Shown here one piece after another: positions 17,333-25,301 of a stretch of 64,000 bases of DNA (position 1 is the first letter of the stretch; each line of letters starts with the position of its first letter). A program made the position numbers and the translations under genes. The stretch spans positions 1-64,000 of the forward strand of contig CAZQTW010000017.1 of the NCBI GenBank assembly GCA_964596165.1, written 5' to 3'. The notes beneath the pieces were generated by a model. It did not search any database, was not told where the DNA came from, and saw only the letters and a list, made by a program, of their open reading frames with translations. The stretch comes from CAYUQT01 sp964596165. Its GTDB lineage: Bacteria > Planctomycetota > Phycisphaerae > UBA1845 > JAFGLZ01.

Positions 17333-18367
17333 GTGATGGTTAGACTGTCAGCCGTAGCGTTGGTTGTCTTGGCCTCGACGGCCGGCGTGTTAGGCGATCT
17401 GGTGACGGCCAGCGGAAGTGCGAGCGGCAGCGGCTCAGCAAGTCTCAGCCTGAGCGGAAGCGCCACTCTGACCGGTTCGGGAACGTATTACACATGGGTC
17501 GGTTGGCCGACAAGCGCCTGGCAAGGCATTTCGCTCAACTTCGGCACGATCAACCCGGGAATCGGTTCGGGTCCGACGGGAATCGGTTCCAGCCCGACGG
17601 GAAGTCTGACGGTTTCTCTCGATCCGACTGATGCCCCGCAGTATGACGCGTTTACTCGCCTAGAGCATGGCAGTCTGAACGCCCTGAACGTGGACATCAA
17701 AGATGGGGCAAGCTATGGCCTCGGCACTTTTGGCGGCTGGGAGCTTGGCGCTTACAGGTCCGACAACGGCCAATGGGTCACGACGTTGGGGTTGAGCCAG
17801 TTCTCACTGGCCCTGAGCGCTTTGGGCTTCAACATGACCGGTGGGCCGACGGGGTCCCTTACGAGCTACTACTCTGACCCGCCGTCCAATGCGATGGTGG
17901 TGGCCGGGTATAGCATTGCTCCCTATGGGAACCTCAGTGCCACCCTCGGGACCGCCACGCTGACCACATCCATCTATAACGGTGGCTGGGTCGGTCTCGG
18001 GTCTTACGGCATCGGCGGCGGCTCAGCAAGCAAGGCCGAGTCCTTGTCCGGCACGATGACGATGACCGAGCTCGCGGGCCCCTATCCCAGGGATGTCGCG
18101 ATCCACATCGCCGCCGACACGACGGCGGGTGTAAGCATTAGTTTCGGCAACAGCGGACCGGGGTGGTCCTACAGCAGTTACTCCGGCGGTACGAATCCGT
18201 ACTTTGTCGTCAATGTCAATACCGGGGTGAGCGGAGTAGCGACGGTGAACAGCGCTCACGTCGACCTCTACAGCACGTTGGTGGATGTCATTCCCGAGCC
18301 GATGACGCTGGCCGTGTTCGGCTTGGGCGGCGCGCTGTTGACGCTGGCCCGCAGGCGTTCGCGGTAG
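17333..18367 (+). CDS. PEP-CTERM sorting-signal surface protein
   Basis: 344 residues; GGAGG lies 7 nt upstream of the ATG at 17335 (first codon counted from 17333-17335 as GTG/ATG region: the frame starts at GTGATG, so GTG 17333 or ATG 17336 are alternatives). An N-terminal signal peptide (about 1-20) is followed by Ser/Gly/Ala-rich low-complexity sequence (TASGSASGSGSASLSLSGS) and a beta-rich body. The C-terminus is a classical PEP-CTERM signal: VIPEPMTLAVFGLGG, a hydrophobic helix and a final ARRRSR. PEP-CTERM proteins are recognised by an exosortase and become surface or matrix proteins. No exosortase is in this window. The middle region matches no family I recognise. A strong terminator follows at 18443. 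Confidence 0.85.
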   Translation: MMVRLSAVALVVLASTAGVLGDLVTASGSASGSGSASLSLSGSATLTGSGTYYTWVGWPTSAWQGISLNFGTINPGIGSGPTGIGSSPTGSLTVSLDPTDAPQYDAFTRLEHGSLNALNVDIKDGASYGLGTFGGWELGAYRSDNGQWVTTLGLSQFSLALSALGFNMTGGPTGSLTSYYSDPPSNAMVVAGYSIAPYGNLSATLGTATLTTSIYNGGWVGLGSYGIGGGSASKAESLSGTMTMTELAGPYPRDVAIHIAADTTAGVSISFGNSGPGWSYSSYSGGTNPYFVVNVNTGVSGVATVNSAHVDLYSTLVDVIPEPMTLAVFGLGGALLTLARRRSR

Positions 18368-18442
18368 GCTGACTGATTGGGGCCAAATCAAACGGCCCTG
18401 ATGACCCGCGAAGCCGGTACAAGACCTTCAGACGTGATGATC

Positions 18443-18473
18443 AAGAACCCCCTCGGGTAAGGAGGGGGTTCTT
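18443..18473. terminator. Intrinsic terminator, probably bidirectional
   Basis: A perfect 12-bp stem (18443-18454 with 18462-18473) with a 7-nt loop. The + strand continues ATTTC and the - strand continues with a weaker T content. It lies between the convergent PEP-CTERM and chemoreceptor genes, so it may serve both. Confidence 0.75.
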
Positions 18474-18520
18474 ATTTCATCCCGTCTATGGCTTCCCCTC
18501 GACATAAGAAGACACACCCT

Positions 18521-20578
18521 CTACCCCGCTTGGCCGCCCACCAAGGCCACGAGGTCGCCCACCACCTTCCGGAGGGTCTCCGACTGGACGGACAGCTCCT
18601 CGGCGGCGGCGGCGGATTCCTCGGCGCCGGCCGCATTCGACTGCGTCACGCGGTCCATCTGAGAGACGGCCGTATTCACCTGGTCGACCCCTTGCGCCTG
18701 TTCCGCCGAGGCGCGAGCGATCTGCACCACCAGCTCCGCCACCTTGGCCGCCGATTCTCCGATCTTGTCGAAACTCGCCGAGGTCGTTCGGTTCAGCTCG
18801 ACGCCTCGTTCAACGCGGGAAACCGTCTGTTCGATCAATCCGCCGGTTTCCCTGGCGGCCTGAGCGGCGCGCTGCGCGAGATTGCGGACCTCGTCCGCCA
18901 CGACGGCGAAGCCCTTCCCATGCTCGCCGGCCCTGGCGGCCTCGACGGCCGCGTTGAGGGCCAACAAGTTGGTCTGGAACGTAATCTCCTCAATCACCTT
19001 GATGATCTTGGATATCTGATCGCTGGCCTCGGAGATCTGCTCCATGGCCACCGACGTCTCTTTCATCGCCGCGTCTGAGACCCGAATCGTCTCCGTGGCG
19101 CCGGTCATGTACTGGTCGGCGAGTTTGGCGTTGTCGGCGTTCTGGCGGGCCATGGCGGCCATCTCCTCAAGGGCGCTCGACGTCTCCTCGAGGCTGCTCG
19201 CCTGTTCGGAAGCCCCCTCGGCGAGCTGCTGGCTGGACGTCGATACCTGGTTCGCGGCGGCATTGACTTGCTCCGCCCCGGCGCCCAGAGTCGCAATAGC
19301 CCGCTGAATCGGCCGGTTGATGCTTCGGACCACCACAAGCGCAACACACGTTCCCACGCATAACGCCGCGAGTGCGATCGCAACGGACCACATGATCACC
19401 GCTCGCAACACCTTCGCCTCCGTGCTTGAAACAGCGGCGCTGACGTCTTTGCTCTTGGCGTCCATCGTGTGGACGGCGTCGAAGAACTCGTCTTCATAGG
19501 TCCCCGCGCCGATGACCCAGTCCCACGGCTCGAAGTAGGCAATGGACACGACCTTGCCCCGAGCCGCGGCCTCGCCCTGGTTCTTCCACGGATACCGCGC
19601 CTTGCCCAACTGACCCGGCTTCAGATCCAACGCCGTCCTGCAAATGTCCTGAATAAAGAACTTGCCGTCCGCATCCTTCGCCTCCCAAAGGTTCTCCCCG
19701 TCACGCTTGCCGTCCTTCGAGATCACATAATGGCCTCGGGTGTCCCCCTTGGCGTTCAATACGTACACATACCCCGTCTTGCCGACCTTGACCGACATGA
19801 TCGCCTTGCGGAGCGATTCGGCGCTCTCCTCCTTCACACCCACATACAACATCCCGACGATCTGACCGTTCGTGTCCTTGATCGGTTCATACGCCGTAAC
19901 GTACCAGGCATTCACCACGAACGCCCGACCGAGATACTTCTGACCCTTCAAAACGGCGGACACCACCGGATTCGGCTGGCCGTCCGCGCCCAGCGCCGGG
20001 ATGTAGGTGCCGATCGCGCGGGTCTTGTCCAAGGTCTCGACATTGGTGCACACGCGGAGCATGTCCCCCTCGGGATTCATGCGTTGGAAGATCGTGCACG
20101 TGCCGCCGACAAGGGCGCGAACCTTATCGACGACGGGTGAGGATGTCTTGCAGTCCCGGTTCTGACCGAGCCAGGTCTGGCCGACGAGCATCTTGGGGAG
20201 GGTAATGTCTTTGGCGGCCTTGGTGATCTGGTTGACGGCCTTCCAGGCAACGGTCTCCTTGGCAAAGGTCACGGCGCCGGTCTGAGCAAGAACCTCGCGC
20301 GCGACGTTCAGATCGCCGTCCACCTTCTGTTGCAGGAGTTCCTGTTGAGCCTGGCACATCGCGTAAACGTCCGTCGCGATCTGGTTGATCCCATTGAACC
20401 CCGCGTCCGTCAACGCCTGCCGACCGTAGTCGGTAACCGTCTTGAGGCCCGAGGCCGTCTCACCGGATGCCTGGCGAAAGCCCTGATTCACTCGCCACAG
20501 AATGATCGCTGGAATCAGCAAACAGGGAACGATGATCAACCCCAACTTCGACGTGAGTAGTTTTGTCTTCAGCGTCAT
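18521..20578 (-). CDS. Methyl-accepting chemotaxis protein (Cache sensor), copy 1
   Basis: 685 residues from the ATG at 20576-20578 (MTLKTKLLTSKLGLIIVP), with GGAG 7 nt upstream; the longer open frame is not needed. TM1 is about 10-30. The periplasmic Cache_3/Cache_2-type sensor runs about 45-375 (KVGKTGYVYVLNAKGDTRGHYV, EPWDWVIGAGTYEDEFFDAVH). TM2 is about 390-415, followed by a HAMP-like linker and the cytoplasmic signalling helices (about 450-680) with the conserved tip FAVVADEVRNLAQRAAQAARE. There is no C-terminal CheR-tethering pentapeptide. It reports a small-molecule ligand to CheA/CheW, which are not in the window. The sensor segment is identical at DNA level to that of copy 2. Confidence 0.93.
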   Translation of the reverse strand: MTLKTKLLTSKLGLIIVPCLLIPAIILWRVNQGFRQASGETASGLKTVTDYGRQALTDAGFNGINQIATDVYAMCQAQQELLQQKVDGDLNVAREVLAQTGAVTFAKETVAWKAVNQITKAAKDITLPKMLVGQTWLGQNRDCKTSSPVVDKVRALVGGTCTIFQRMNPEGDMLRVCTNVETLDKTRAIGTYIPALGADGQPNPVVSAVLKGQKYLGRAFVVNAWYVTAYEPIKDTNGQIVGMLYVGVKEESAESLRKAIMSVKVGKTGYVYVLNAKGDTRGHYVISKDGKRDGENLWEAKDADGKFFIQDICRTALDLKPGQLGKARYPWKNQGEAAARGKVVSIAYFEPWDWVIGAGTYEDEFFDAVHTMDAKSKDVSAAVSSTEAKVLRAVIMWSVAIALAALCVGTCVALVVVRSINRPIQRAIATLGAGAEQVNAAANQVSTSSQQLAEGASEQASSLEETSSALEEMAAMARQNADNAKLADQYMTGATETIRVSDAAMKETSVAMEQISEASDQISKIIKVIEEITFQTNLLALNAAVEAARAGEHGKGFAVVADEVRNLAQRAAQAARETGGLIEQTVSRVERGVELNRTTSASFDKIGESAAKVAELVVQIARASAEQAQGVDQVNTAVSQMDRVTQSNAAGAEESAAAAEELSVQSETLRKVVGDLVALVGGQAG
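19454..20434 (-). repeat. 981-bp identical direct repeat, copy 1 (chemoreceptor sensor domain)
   Basis: Every base compared between 19454-20434 and 22055-23035 is identical at a constant offset of 2601 bp. Identity stops abruptly at both ends; the flanking TM1 and TM2 segments of the two genes differ clearly. Confidence 0.92.
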
Positions 20579-20716
20579 AAATGGCTCCGTTCTTGCGAAA
20601 TGTACTCCGATCCACGATGGCCGCAGCGGTGACCGCTGCCATTGGCCCCCGACGTCTTCACCCGGGCAAGAAGCCCTTGTCAAACGTCCCATCGCACACT
20701 GCGATTGCCAATGCTC

Positions 20717-20743
20717 TTTTCGGGATGAGCCTATGCGAACTTA
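20717..20743 (-). promoter_or_regulatory. Candidate sigma-28 (FliA) promoter for chemoreceptor copy 1
   Basis: Read on the minus strand: TAAG (20740-20743), 15 nt, CCCGAAAA (20717-20724), against the FliA consensus TAAA-N15-GCCGATAA. The spacing is exact and 6 of 8 bases of the -10 match. It lies about 140 nt upstream of the start codon. Confidence 0.3.
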
Positions 20744-20930
20744 GGTATGTGCGTGTAAGATAGAGTCTTAGGAAATGATTACCGGCAGGTTTTCTCCCCC
20801 GGATCGGAACTGAAACACCTTGCGACCCAATTCGTTATGCATCCGTCCAGACCGTGCTAATCATCCCCTGCGTCCTTCAGCGGGCAACTTTGTTCTGAAT
20901 CTTTTAACCCAAAGTCCGGAAAAATATACC

Positions 20931-20963
20931 GTCACCCGCAGGTTCTAATGACCTGCGGGTGAC
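20931..20963 (-). terminator. Hairpin downstream of chemoreceptor copy 2
   Basis: A perfect 13-bp stem (20931-20943 with 20951-20963) and a 7-nt loop. On the minus strand it is followed after about 6 nt by TTTTT, so it can end the transcript of the gene at 21113-23179. The T-run is displaced from the stem, so it is not an ideal intrinsic terminator. Confidence 0.55.
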
Positions 20964-21112
20964 GTTCATACGGACGTCTTTGACGATCAGAAGGTATGGC
21001 TGCCTGTCGGGTCTTGCAACCCGGTCGATTCGTCGCGTGGCCGCCGGTCCGACCTCATTGACTCCGCGGCCCTCGGTGTCGCCGAGTTCGAAGATGCCCG
21101 CTGAATTGGTCG

Positions 21113-23179
21113 TCAATCCCTGTCAGCCACCTTCCCGTAGACCATTGCCATCAGGTCTCGGACGGCAGATCGTACCGTCTCGGCCTGCGAACTGAGTTCC
21201 TCGGCGGCACTGGCCGATTCCTCGGCGCCTGCCGCGTTCGCCTGTGTGACCTTATCCATTTGGGCAACGGCCGCGTTCACCTGTTCCACGCCCTGGGCCT
21301 GCTCGGCGGAGGCCCGTGTGATCTGAGAGACGAGGTTCGCGACCTTCGTCGCGGACTCGCCGATCTTCTTGAATCCTGAAGCCATCGTCTGGTTCAACTC
21401 GGCGCCCCGCGAGACGCGGCTGACCGTCTGTTCGATCAGACTGCCGGTCTCCCTGGCGGCCTGCGCGGCACGCTGTGCAAGATTGCGGACCTCATCCGCC
21501 ACCACGGCGAAGCCCTTGCCGTGTTCACCCGCCCTCGCCGCCTCGACGGCCGCATTGAGAGCCAACAGGTTCGTCTGGAAGGCGATTTCCTCGATCACCT
21601 TGATGATCTTCCTGATCTGGTCGCTGGCCTCGGAGATCTGCTGCATGGACGTGGACGTTTCCTTGACCGCCACGTCCGCATCGGCGATGTTCTGGCCGGC
21701 TTCAGTCATGAGCTGGTCGGCCTGTTTGGCATTGTCGGCGTTCTGGCGGGCCATGGCGGCCATCTCCTCAAGGGCACTCGACGTCTCCTCCAGGCTGCTC
21801 GCCTGTTCGGAAGCCCCCTCGGCGAGCTGCTGGCTGGCCTTGGACACTTGTCCCGCCGCCGAGGTCACCTGGTTGGCCCCCTCGTTCAGATTGTCAATGG
21901 CGCGGGCAACCGGGTTGGTGATGCTCCGCGTCACGATCAACGCCACGACCACAGAGACCACGATGGTCAACAGACCCAGGCCGATTGACCAGTACATGAC
22001 CGAGTAGGTGGCCTTGTTCTGGCTGTCTGCGATGCTGGCCAGCGTTGCGGCGGCCTTGGCGTCCATCGTGTGGACGGCGTCGAAGAACTCGTCTTCATAG
22101 GTCCCCGCGCCGATGACCCAGTCCCACGGCTCGAAGTAGGCAATGGACACGACCTTGCCCCGAGCCGCGGCCTCGCCCTGGTTCTTCCACGGATACCGCG
22201 CCTTGCCCAACTGACCCGGCTTCAGATCCAACGCCGTCCTGCAAATGTCCTGAATAAAGAACTTGCCGTCCGCATCCTTCGCCTCCCAAAGGTTCTCCCC
22301 GTCACGCTTGCCGTCCTTCGAGATCACATAATGGCCTCGGGTGTCCCCCTTGGCGTTCAATACGTACACATACCCCGTCTTGCCGACCTTGACCGACATG
22401 ATCGCCTTGCGGAGCGATTCGGCGCTCTCCTCCTTCACACCCACATACAACATCCCGACGATCTGACCGTTCGTGTCCTTGATCGGTTCATACGCCGTAA
22501 CGTACCAGGCATTCACCACGAACGCCCGACCGAGATACTTCTGACCCTTCAAAACGGCGGACACCACCGGATTCGGCTGGCCGTCCGCGCCCAGCGCCGG
22601 GATGTAGGTGCCGATCGCGCGGGTCTTGTCCAAGGTCTCGACATTGGTGCACACGCGGAGCATGTCCCCCTCGGGATTCATGCGTTGGAAGATCGTGCAC
22701 GTGCCGCCGACAAGGGCGCGAACCTTATCGACGACGGGTGAGGATGTCTTGCAGTCCCGGTTCTGACCGAGCCAGGTCTGGCCGACGAGCATCTTGGGGA
22801 GGGTAATGTCTTTGGCGGCCTTGGTGATCTGGTTGACGGCCTTCCAGGCAACGGTCTCCTTGGCAAAGGTCACGGCGCCGGTCTGAGCAAGAACCTCGCG
22901 CGCGACGTTCAGATCGCCGTCCACCTTCTGTTGCAGGAGTTCCTGTTGAGCCTGGCACATCGCGTAAACGTCCGTCGCGATCTGGTTGATCCCATTGAAC
23001 CCCGCGTCCGTCAACGCCTGCCGACCGTAGTCGGTGGTGACCTTGAAGCCGGATTCAGTTTCCGCACTGACGCGGTGGAACCCCCTTGTCGTCTGCCACA
23101 AGACAATGGCGGGAAGCGCAAGGCTCGGTACAAGGATCAGACCCACTTTGGAGGCGATCAGTTTCGTCTTCAGCGTCAT
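21113..23179 (-). CDS. Methyl-accepting chemotaxis protein (Cache sensor), copy 2
   Basis: 688 residues, ATG at 23177-23179, with a GGAGA-type ribosome site just upstream. Domain order matches copy 1: TM1 about 10-30, Cache sensor about 45-375, TM2 about 390-415 (MYWSIGLGLLTIVVSVVVALIV), HAMP-like linker, then signalling helices with FAVVADEVRNLAQRAAQAARE. The C-terminus ends VYGKVADRD without a pentapeptide tether. The sensor segment is identical in DNA to copy 1, whereas TM1, TM2 and much of the signalling domain have many substitutions. The two receptors should therefore detect the same ligand but may couple differently to the signalling array. Confidence 0.93.
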   Translation of the reverse strand: MTLKTKLIASKVGLILVPSLALPAIVLWQTTRGFHRVSAETESGFKVTTDYGRQALTDAGFNGINQIATDVYAMCQAQQELLQQKVDGDLNVAREVLAQTGAVTFAKETVAWKAVNQITKAAKDITLPKMLVGQTWLGQNRDCKTSSPVVDKVRALVGGTCTIFQRMNPEGDMLRVCTNVETLDKTRAIGTYIPALGADGQPNPVVSAVLKGQKYLGRAFVVNAWYVTAYEPIKDTNGQIVGMLYVGVKEESAESLRKAIMSVKVGKTGYVYVLNAKGDTRGHYVISKDGKRDGENLWEAKDADGKFFIQDICRTALDLKPGQLGKARYPWKNQGEAAARGKVVSIAYFEPWDWVIGAGTYEDEFFDAVHTMDAKAAATLASIADSQNKATYSVMYWSIGLGLLTIVVSVVVALIVTRSITNPVARAIDNLNEGANQVTSAAGQVSKASQQLAEGASEQASSLEETSSALEEMAAMARQNADNAKQADQLMTEAGQNIADADVAVKETSTSMQQISEASDQIRKIIKVIEEIAFQTNLLALNAAVEAARAGEHGKGFAVVADEVRNLAQRAAQAARETGSLIEQTVSRVSRGAELNQTMASGFKKIGESATKVANLVSQITRASAEQAQGVEQVNAAVAQMDKVTQANAAGAEESASAAEELSSQAETVRSAVRDLMAMVYGKVADRD
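22055..23035 (-). repeat. 981-bp identical direct repeat, copy 2 (chemoreceptor sensor domain)
   Basis: Partner of 19454-20434. The left boundary falls just before CTTGGCGTCC and the right boundary just after GTAGTCGGT in both copies. Confidence 0.92.
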
Positions 23180-23478
23180 CTCAGTTCTCCTGTCTCCTGC
23201 TTCTAGGCGAGAGTTGATTTCATGCCGACATCCCTGTCACTCACACAGTGCAAAAGCAGTCCTCATGTCCTGGAATGATCAGAACGGCACGACGACGATC
23301 AGACTATCCTTACCGATGAATGCCGTTTAACCATTCCGGTTGTGGTCTTCGGCGTTGGAGGTGGCAAACATTGGTTTTTTTCTTACGACACTGAACGCGC
23401 TGCTCAAGACCGCGGGTGTATGGCAAATCGCGTTTTCGCCGGTAGTTCGCGCCAGGTGGTCGGAAGAAGTCCTACGAA
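23180..23478. other. 299-bp intergenic region upstream of chemoreceptor copy 2
   Basis: No gene seen. It includes a run of seven T at about 23372-23378 on the + strand with no stem before it. No FliA box with correct spacing was found, unlike copy 1. Confidence 0.5.
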
Positions 23479-25095
23479 CTAGTCGGCCTTCAGCTTACGC
23501 CAAAGGGTCGTCGGACTTATTCCTAGTATTCGTGCCGCTCGCGTCCTGTTGCCTCCCGTGACTTCAAGGACGGCTTGGATATGGGACTTTTCGACCTGTT
23601 CCAACGTCCGAGTAAGTGGGTCGCTTGCGCCGTCGCGCATCGAGCGGGAATGAACGATGTGCGCGGGCAAATCCTCGGGCAGGATGAGCCCGTCTTTGCA
23701 GAACACCGCCGCTCGCTCGATGGCATTCTCGAGTTCGCGAACGTTGCCGGGCCAGTAGTAGGCCTGAAGGTAGTCCAGACACGTCGCATGCAGGCGTAAT
23801 TGGGGCATCTTGAGTCGCCGAGATAGCCGACCGACGAAATACCTGGCCAGTGGAATGATGTCGTCGCGGCGGTCTCTCAGGGGCGGCACCTCGATTTCGA
23901 TGACACCGAGCCGGTAGTAGAGGTCCTCACGGAACGTTCCCTCGCGGACCGCTTGCCCGAGGTTTCGATTGGTGGCGGCGATGACGCGAACATCGATCTT
24001 GCGCGTCTTGCTCTCGCCGACGGGCATGATCTCCCTTTCCTGGAGGACGCGAAGGATCTTCAGTTGCACGGCCGGCGAGATGTCGCCGATCTCGTCGAGG
24101 AAAATCGTTCCCTTCTCCGCCTGTTCAAACAGACCCACCCGATCGTGGACCGCGCCGGTGAATGCTCCCGCCTTGTGGCCGAACAGTTCGCTCTCCAAGA
24201 GTGTTTCGGGCAGCGCGCCGCAGTTGACCGCGACGAACGGTTCCTTGTTGCGCGGGGATTGGTCGTGAATGTGACGAGCGAGAACCTCCTTGCCCGAGCC
24301 CGTCGGTCCGGTGATCAGTACGGACGAGTCGAATGAAGCGATCCGGTTGGCGACATCGAGCACGCGGCGGAACGAATCGCTGCGAACCTCGACAAAGAAG
24401 GACTTCGCCGCATGTTCGAGCATGGACAGCTTGCGACGCTGCCGTGCCAACTCCCGGGTCTTCTCCCTCAATTCCCGGGTCAACTGTCGAACCTTGCCTT
24501 GGATGTCGACCGCGTGGTAATAGGGCAGATGCGGCTTCAGTTCCTCGCCCCATGAAGCGGCATCCTTGCCGACGGCCATGCAGAGCCGATCGCCCATGGT
24601 CTTGCACTTCTGCTCGATGAAGTAGATATCCTTCCCCGTGCAGAACGAGGCGTAACCGCTGGCGTAGCCGACGAGCATCCAGCACGCCGGCTGTTCCGAG
24701 GCGCCGATTTCCAGCAGATGCTCTTCGGCCTCGCCGGAATCGTGCCACAGAAGTTCCATCTTGAACTGTCCGGTGGCCTCGTCGTACTGGAGGGTCTTGA
24801 CGACCGCCTTGGTAACGCCTTGAAGCATGTGCATCCGGGGGCCGGCCTTAAGCCACTCCAACACGCTGTCCCACTGGTAAATGCGTTTCATGGCGGCCGC
24901 ATCGGCATGACCCCAGAAGTAGCCGAAACGGGTCAAGATCCGCCGCGCCTGTTCCACTCCCACCATCTCGAACAGGTCCTTGCGAAACTGGGCAAACGCG
25001 TGCAGCGAATGTAGTACAAGCCTGCGTCCGTGAAGATTGAGCGACCCTTCCGAGAATTCGACAAGCTCGTCCAGTTGGATGTCTTCGGCCTTCAT
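23479..25095 (-). CDS. Sigma-54-dependent activator with XylR-N and V4R sensor domains
   Basis: 538 residues from the ATG at 25093-25095 (MKAEDIQLDELVEF), with GAAGGG 6-7 nt upstream; the frame is open 24 codons further. Domains: XylR-N-like (about 1-120), V4R ligand/metal-binding domain (about 130-200, including FIEQKCKTMGDRLCMAVG), coiled-coil B-linker (about 205-240), AAA+ (about 245-470: Walker A GPTGSGKE near 261, GAFTGA loop near 308, Walker B IFLDEIGD near 329), and a Fis-type HTH ending NRTRAARILGISPTTLWRKL. The family (DmpR/XylR/PoxR) binds small organic effectors and opens sigma-54 promoters. The intact GAFTGA loop means it can contact sigma-54. It is divergent from the -24/-12 promoter at 25235, the obvious target. 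Confidence 0.92.
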   Translation of the reverse strand: MKAEDIQLDELVEFSEGSLNLHGRRLVLHSLHAFAQFRKDLFEMVGVEQARRILTRFGYFWGHADAAAMKRIYQWDSVLEWLKAGPRMHMLQGVTKAVVKTLQYDEATGQFKMELLWHDSGEAEEHLLEIGASEQPACWMLVGYASGYASFCTGKDIYFIEQKCKTMGDRLCMAVGKDAASWGEELKPHLPYYHAVDIQGKVRQLTRELREKTRELARQRRKLSMLEHAAKSFFVEVRSDSFRRVLDVANRIASFDSSVLITGPTGSGKEVLARHIHDQSPRNKEPFVAVNCGALPETLLESELFGHKAGAFTGAVHDRVGLFEQAEKGTIFLDEIGDISPAVQLKILRVLQEREIMPVGESKTRKIDVRVIAATNRNLGQAVREGTFREDLYYRLGVIEIEVPPLRDRRDDIIPLARYFVGRLSRRLKMPQLRLHATCLDYLQAYYWPGNVRELENAIERAAVFCKDGLILPEDLPAHIVHSRSMRDGASDPLTRTLEQVEKSHIQAVLEVTGGNRTRAARILGISPTTLWRKLKAD

Positions 25096-25112
25096 CCCGA
25101 ACCCTTCATGAA

Positions 25113-25128
25113 GAAATAGCCCTATTTC
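25113..25128. promoter_or_regulatory. Inverted repeat just upstream of the activator start
   Basis: GAAATAG-CC-CTATTTC, 7-bp arms with a 2-nt spacer, 18 nt upstream of the preferred start codon of the sigma-54 activator. Possibly an autoregulatory site, or a small leader hairpin. Confidence 0.35.
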
Positions 25129-25180
25129 ATTATGAATTACTATTGCAAAATGAGCCGAGGAAGTCAAGCCCGGGGGCCGT

Positions 25181-25205
25181 CCACAACGTATTCGAGCACT
25201 TGTGG
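25181..25205. promoter_or_regulatory. Candidate activator binding site (inverted repeat)
   Basis: CCACAA-N13-TTGTGG, 6-bp arms, centred about 43 bp upstream of the -24 element. The symmetry fits a dimeric Fis-type HTH. It is closer than the usual 80-200 bp for an enhancer-like site, so the assignment is tentative. Confidence 0.35.
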
Positions 25206-25234
25206 TTATGGAATCCTATCTTGCGGAATACAAA

Positions 25235-25250
25235 TGGCACGGAAGTTGCC
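25235..25250 (+). promoter_or_regulatory. Sigma-54 (-24/-12) promoter
   Basis: TGGCACG-GAAG-TTGCC fits the TGGCACG-N4-TTGC(A/T) consensus at every position but the last, with exact GG/GC spacing. Transcription would start near 25261, about 40 nt before the GTG of the M20 hydrolase gene. A sigma-54 activator gene is divergently adjacent. Confidence 0.88.
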
Positions 25251-25301
25251 CAAGTGCCTTCACGCACAACAGGCTCTGTTGCTTAATGAAGGAGAACACC
25301 C

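Larger units (their letters stand above)
20579..21112. other. 534-bp intergenic region between the two chemoreceptor genes
   Basis: It contains the candidate FliA promoter at 20717-20743 and the hairpin at 20931-20963. Otherwise there is no coding sequence that I can support on either strand. Confidence 0.6.

Noticed and set aside
17333..18367. PEP-CTERM gene as part of an exosortase cluster
   Set aside because: No exosortase or polysaccharide-export gene is nearby; the gene stands alone.
20579..20692. Extended N-terminus of chemoreceptor copy 1
   Set aside because: The start at 20578 has its own ribosome site and matches copy 2 exactly; the extension has no membrane or signal features.
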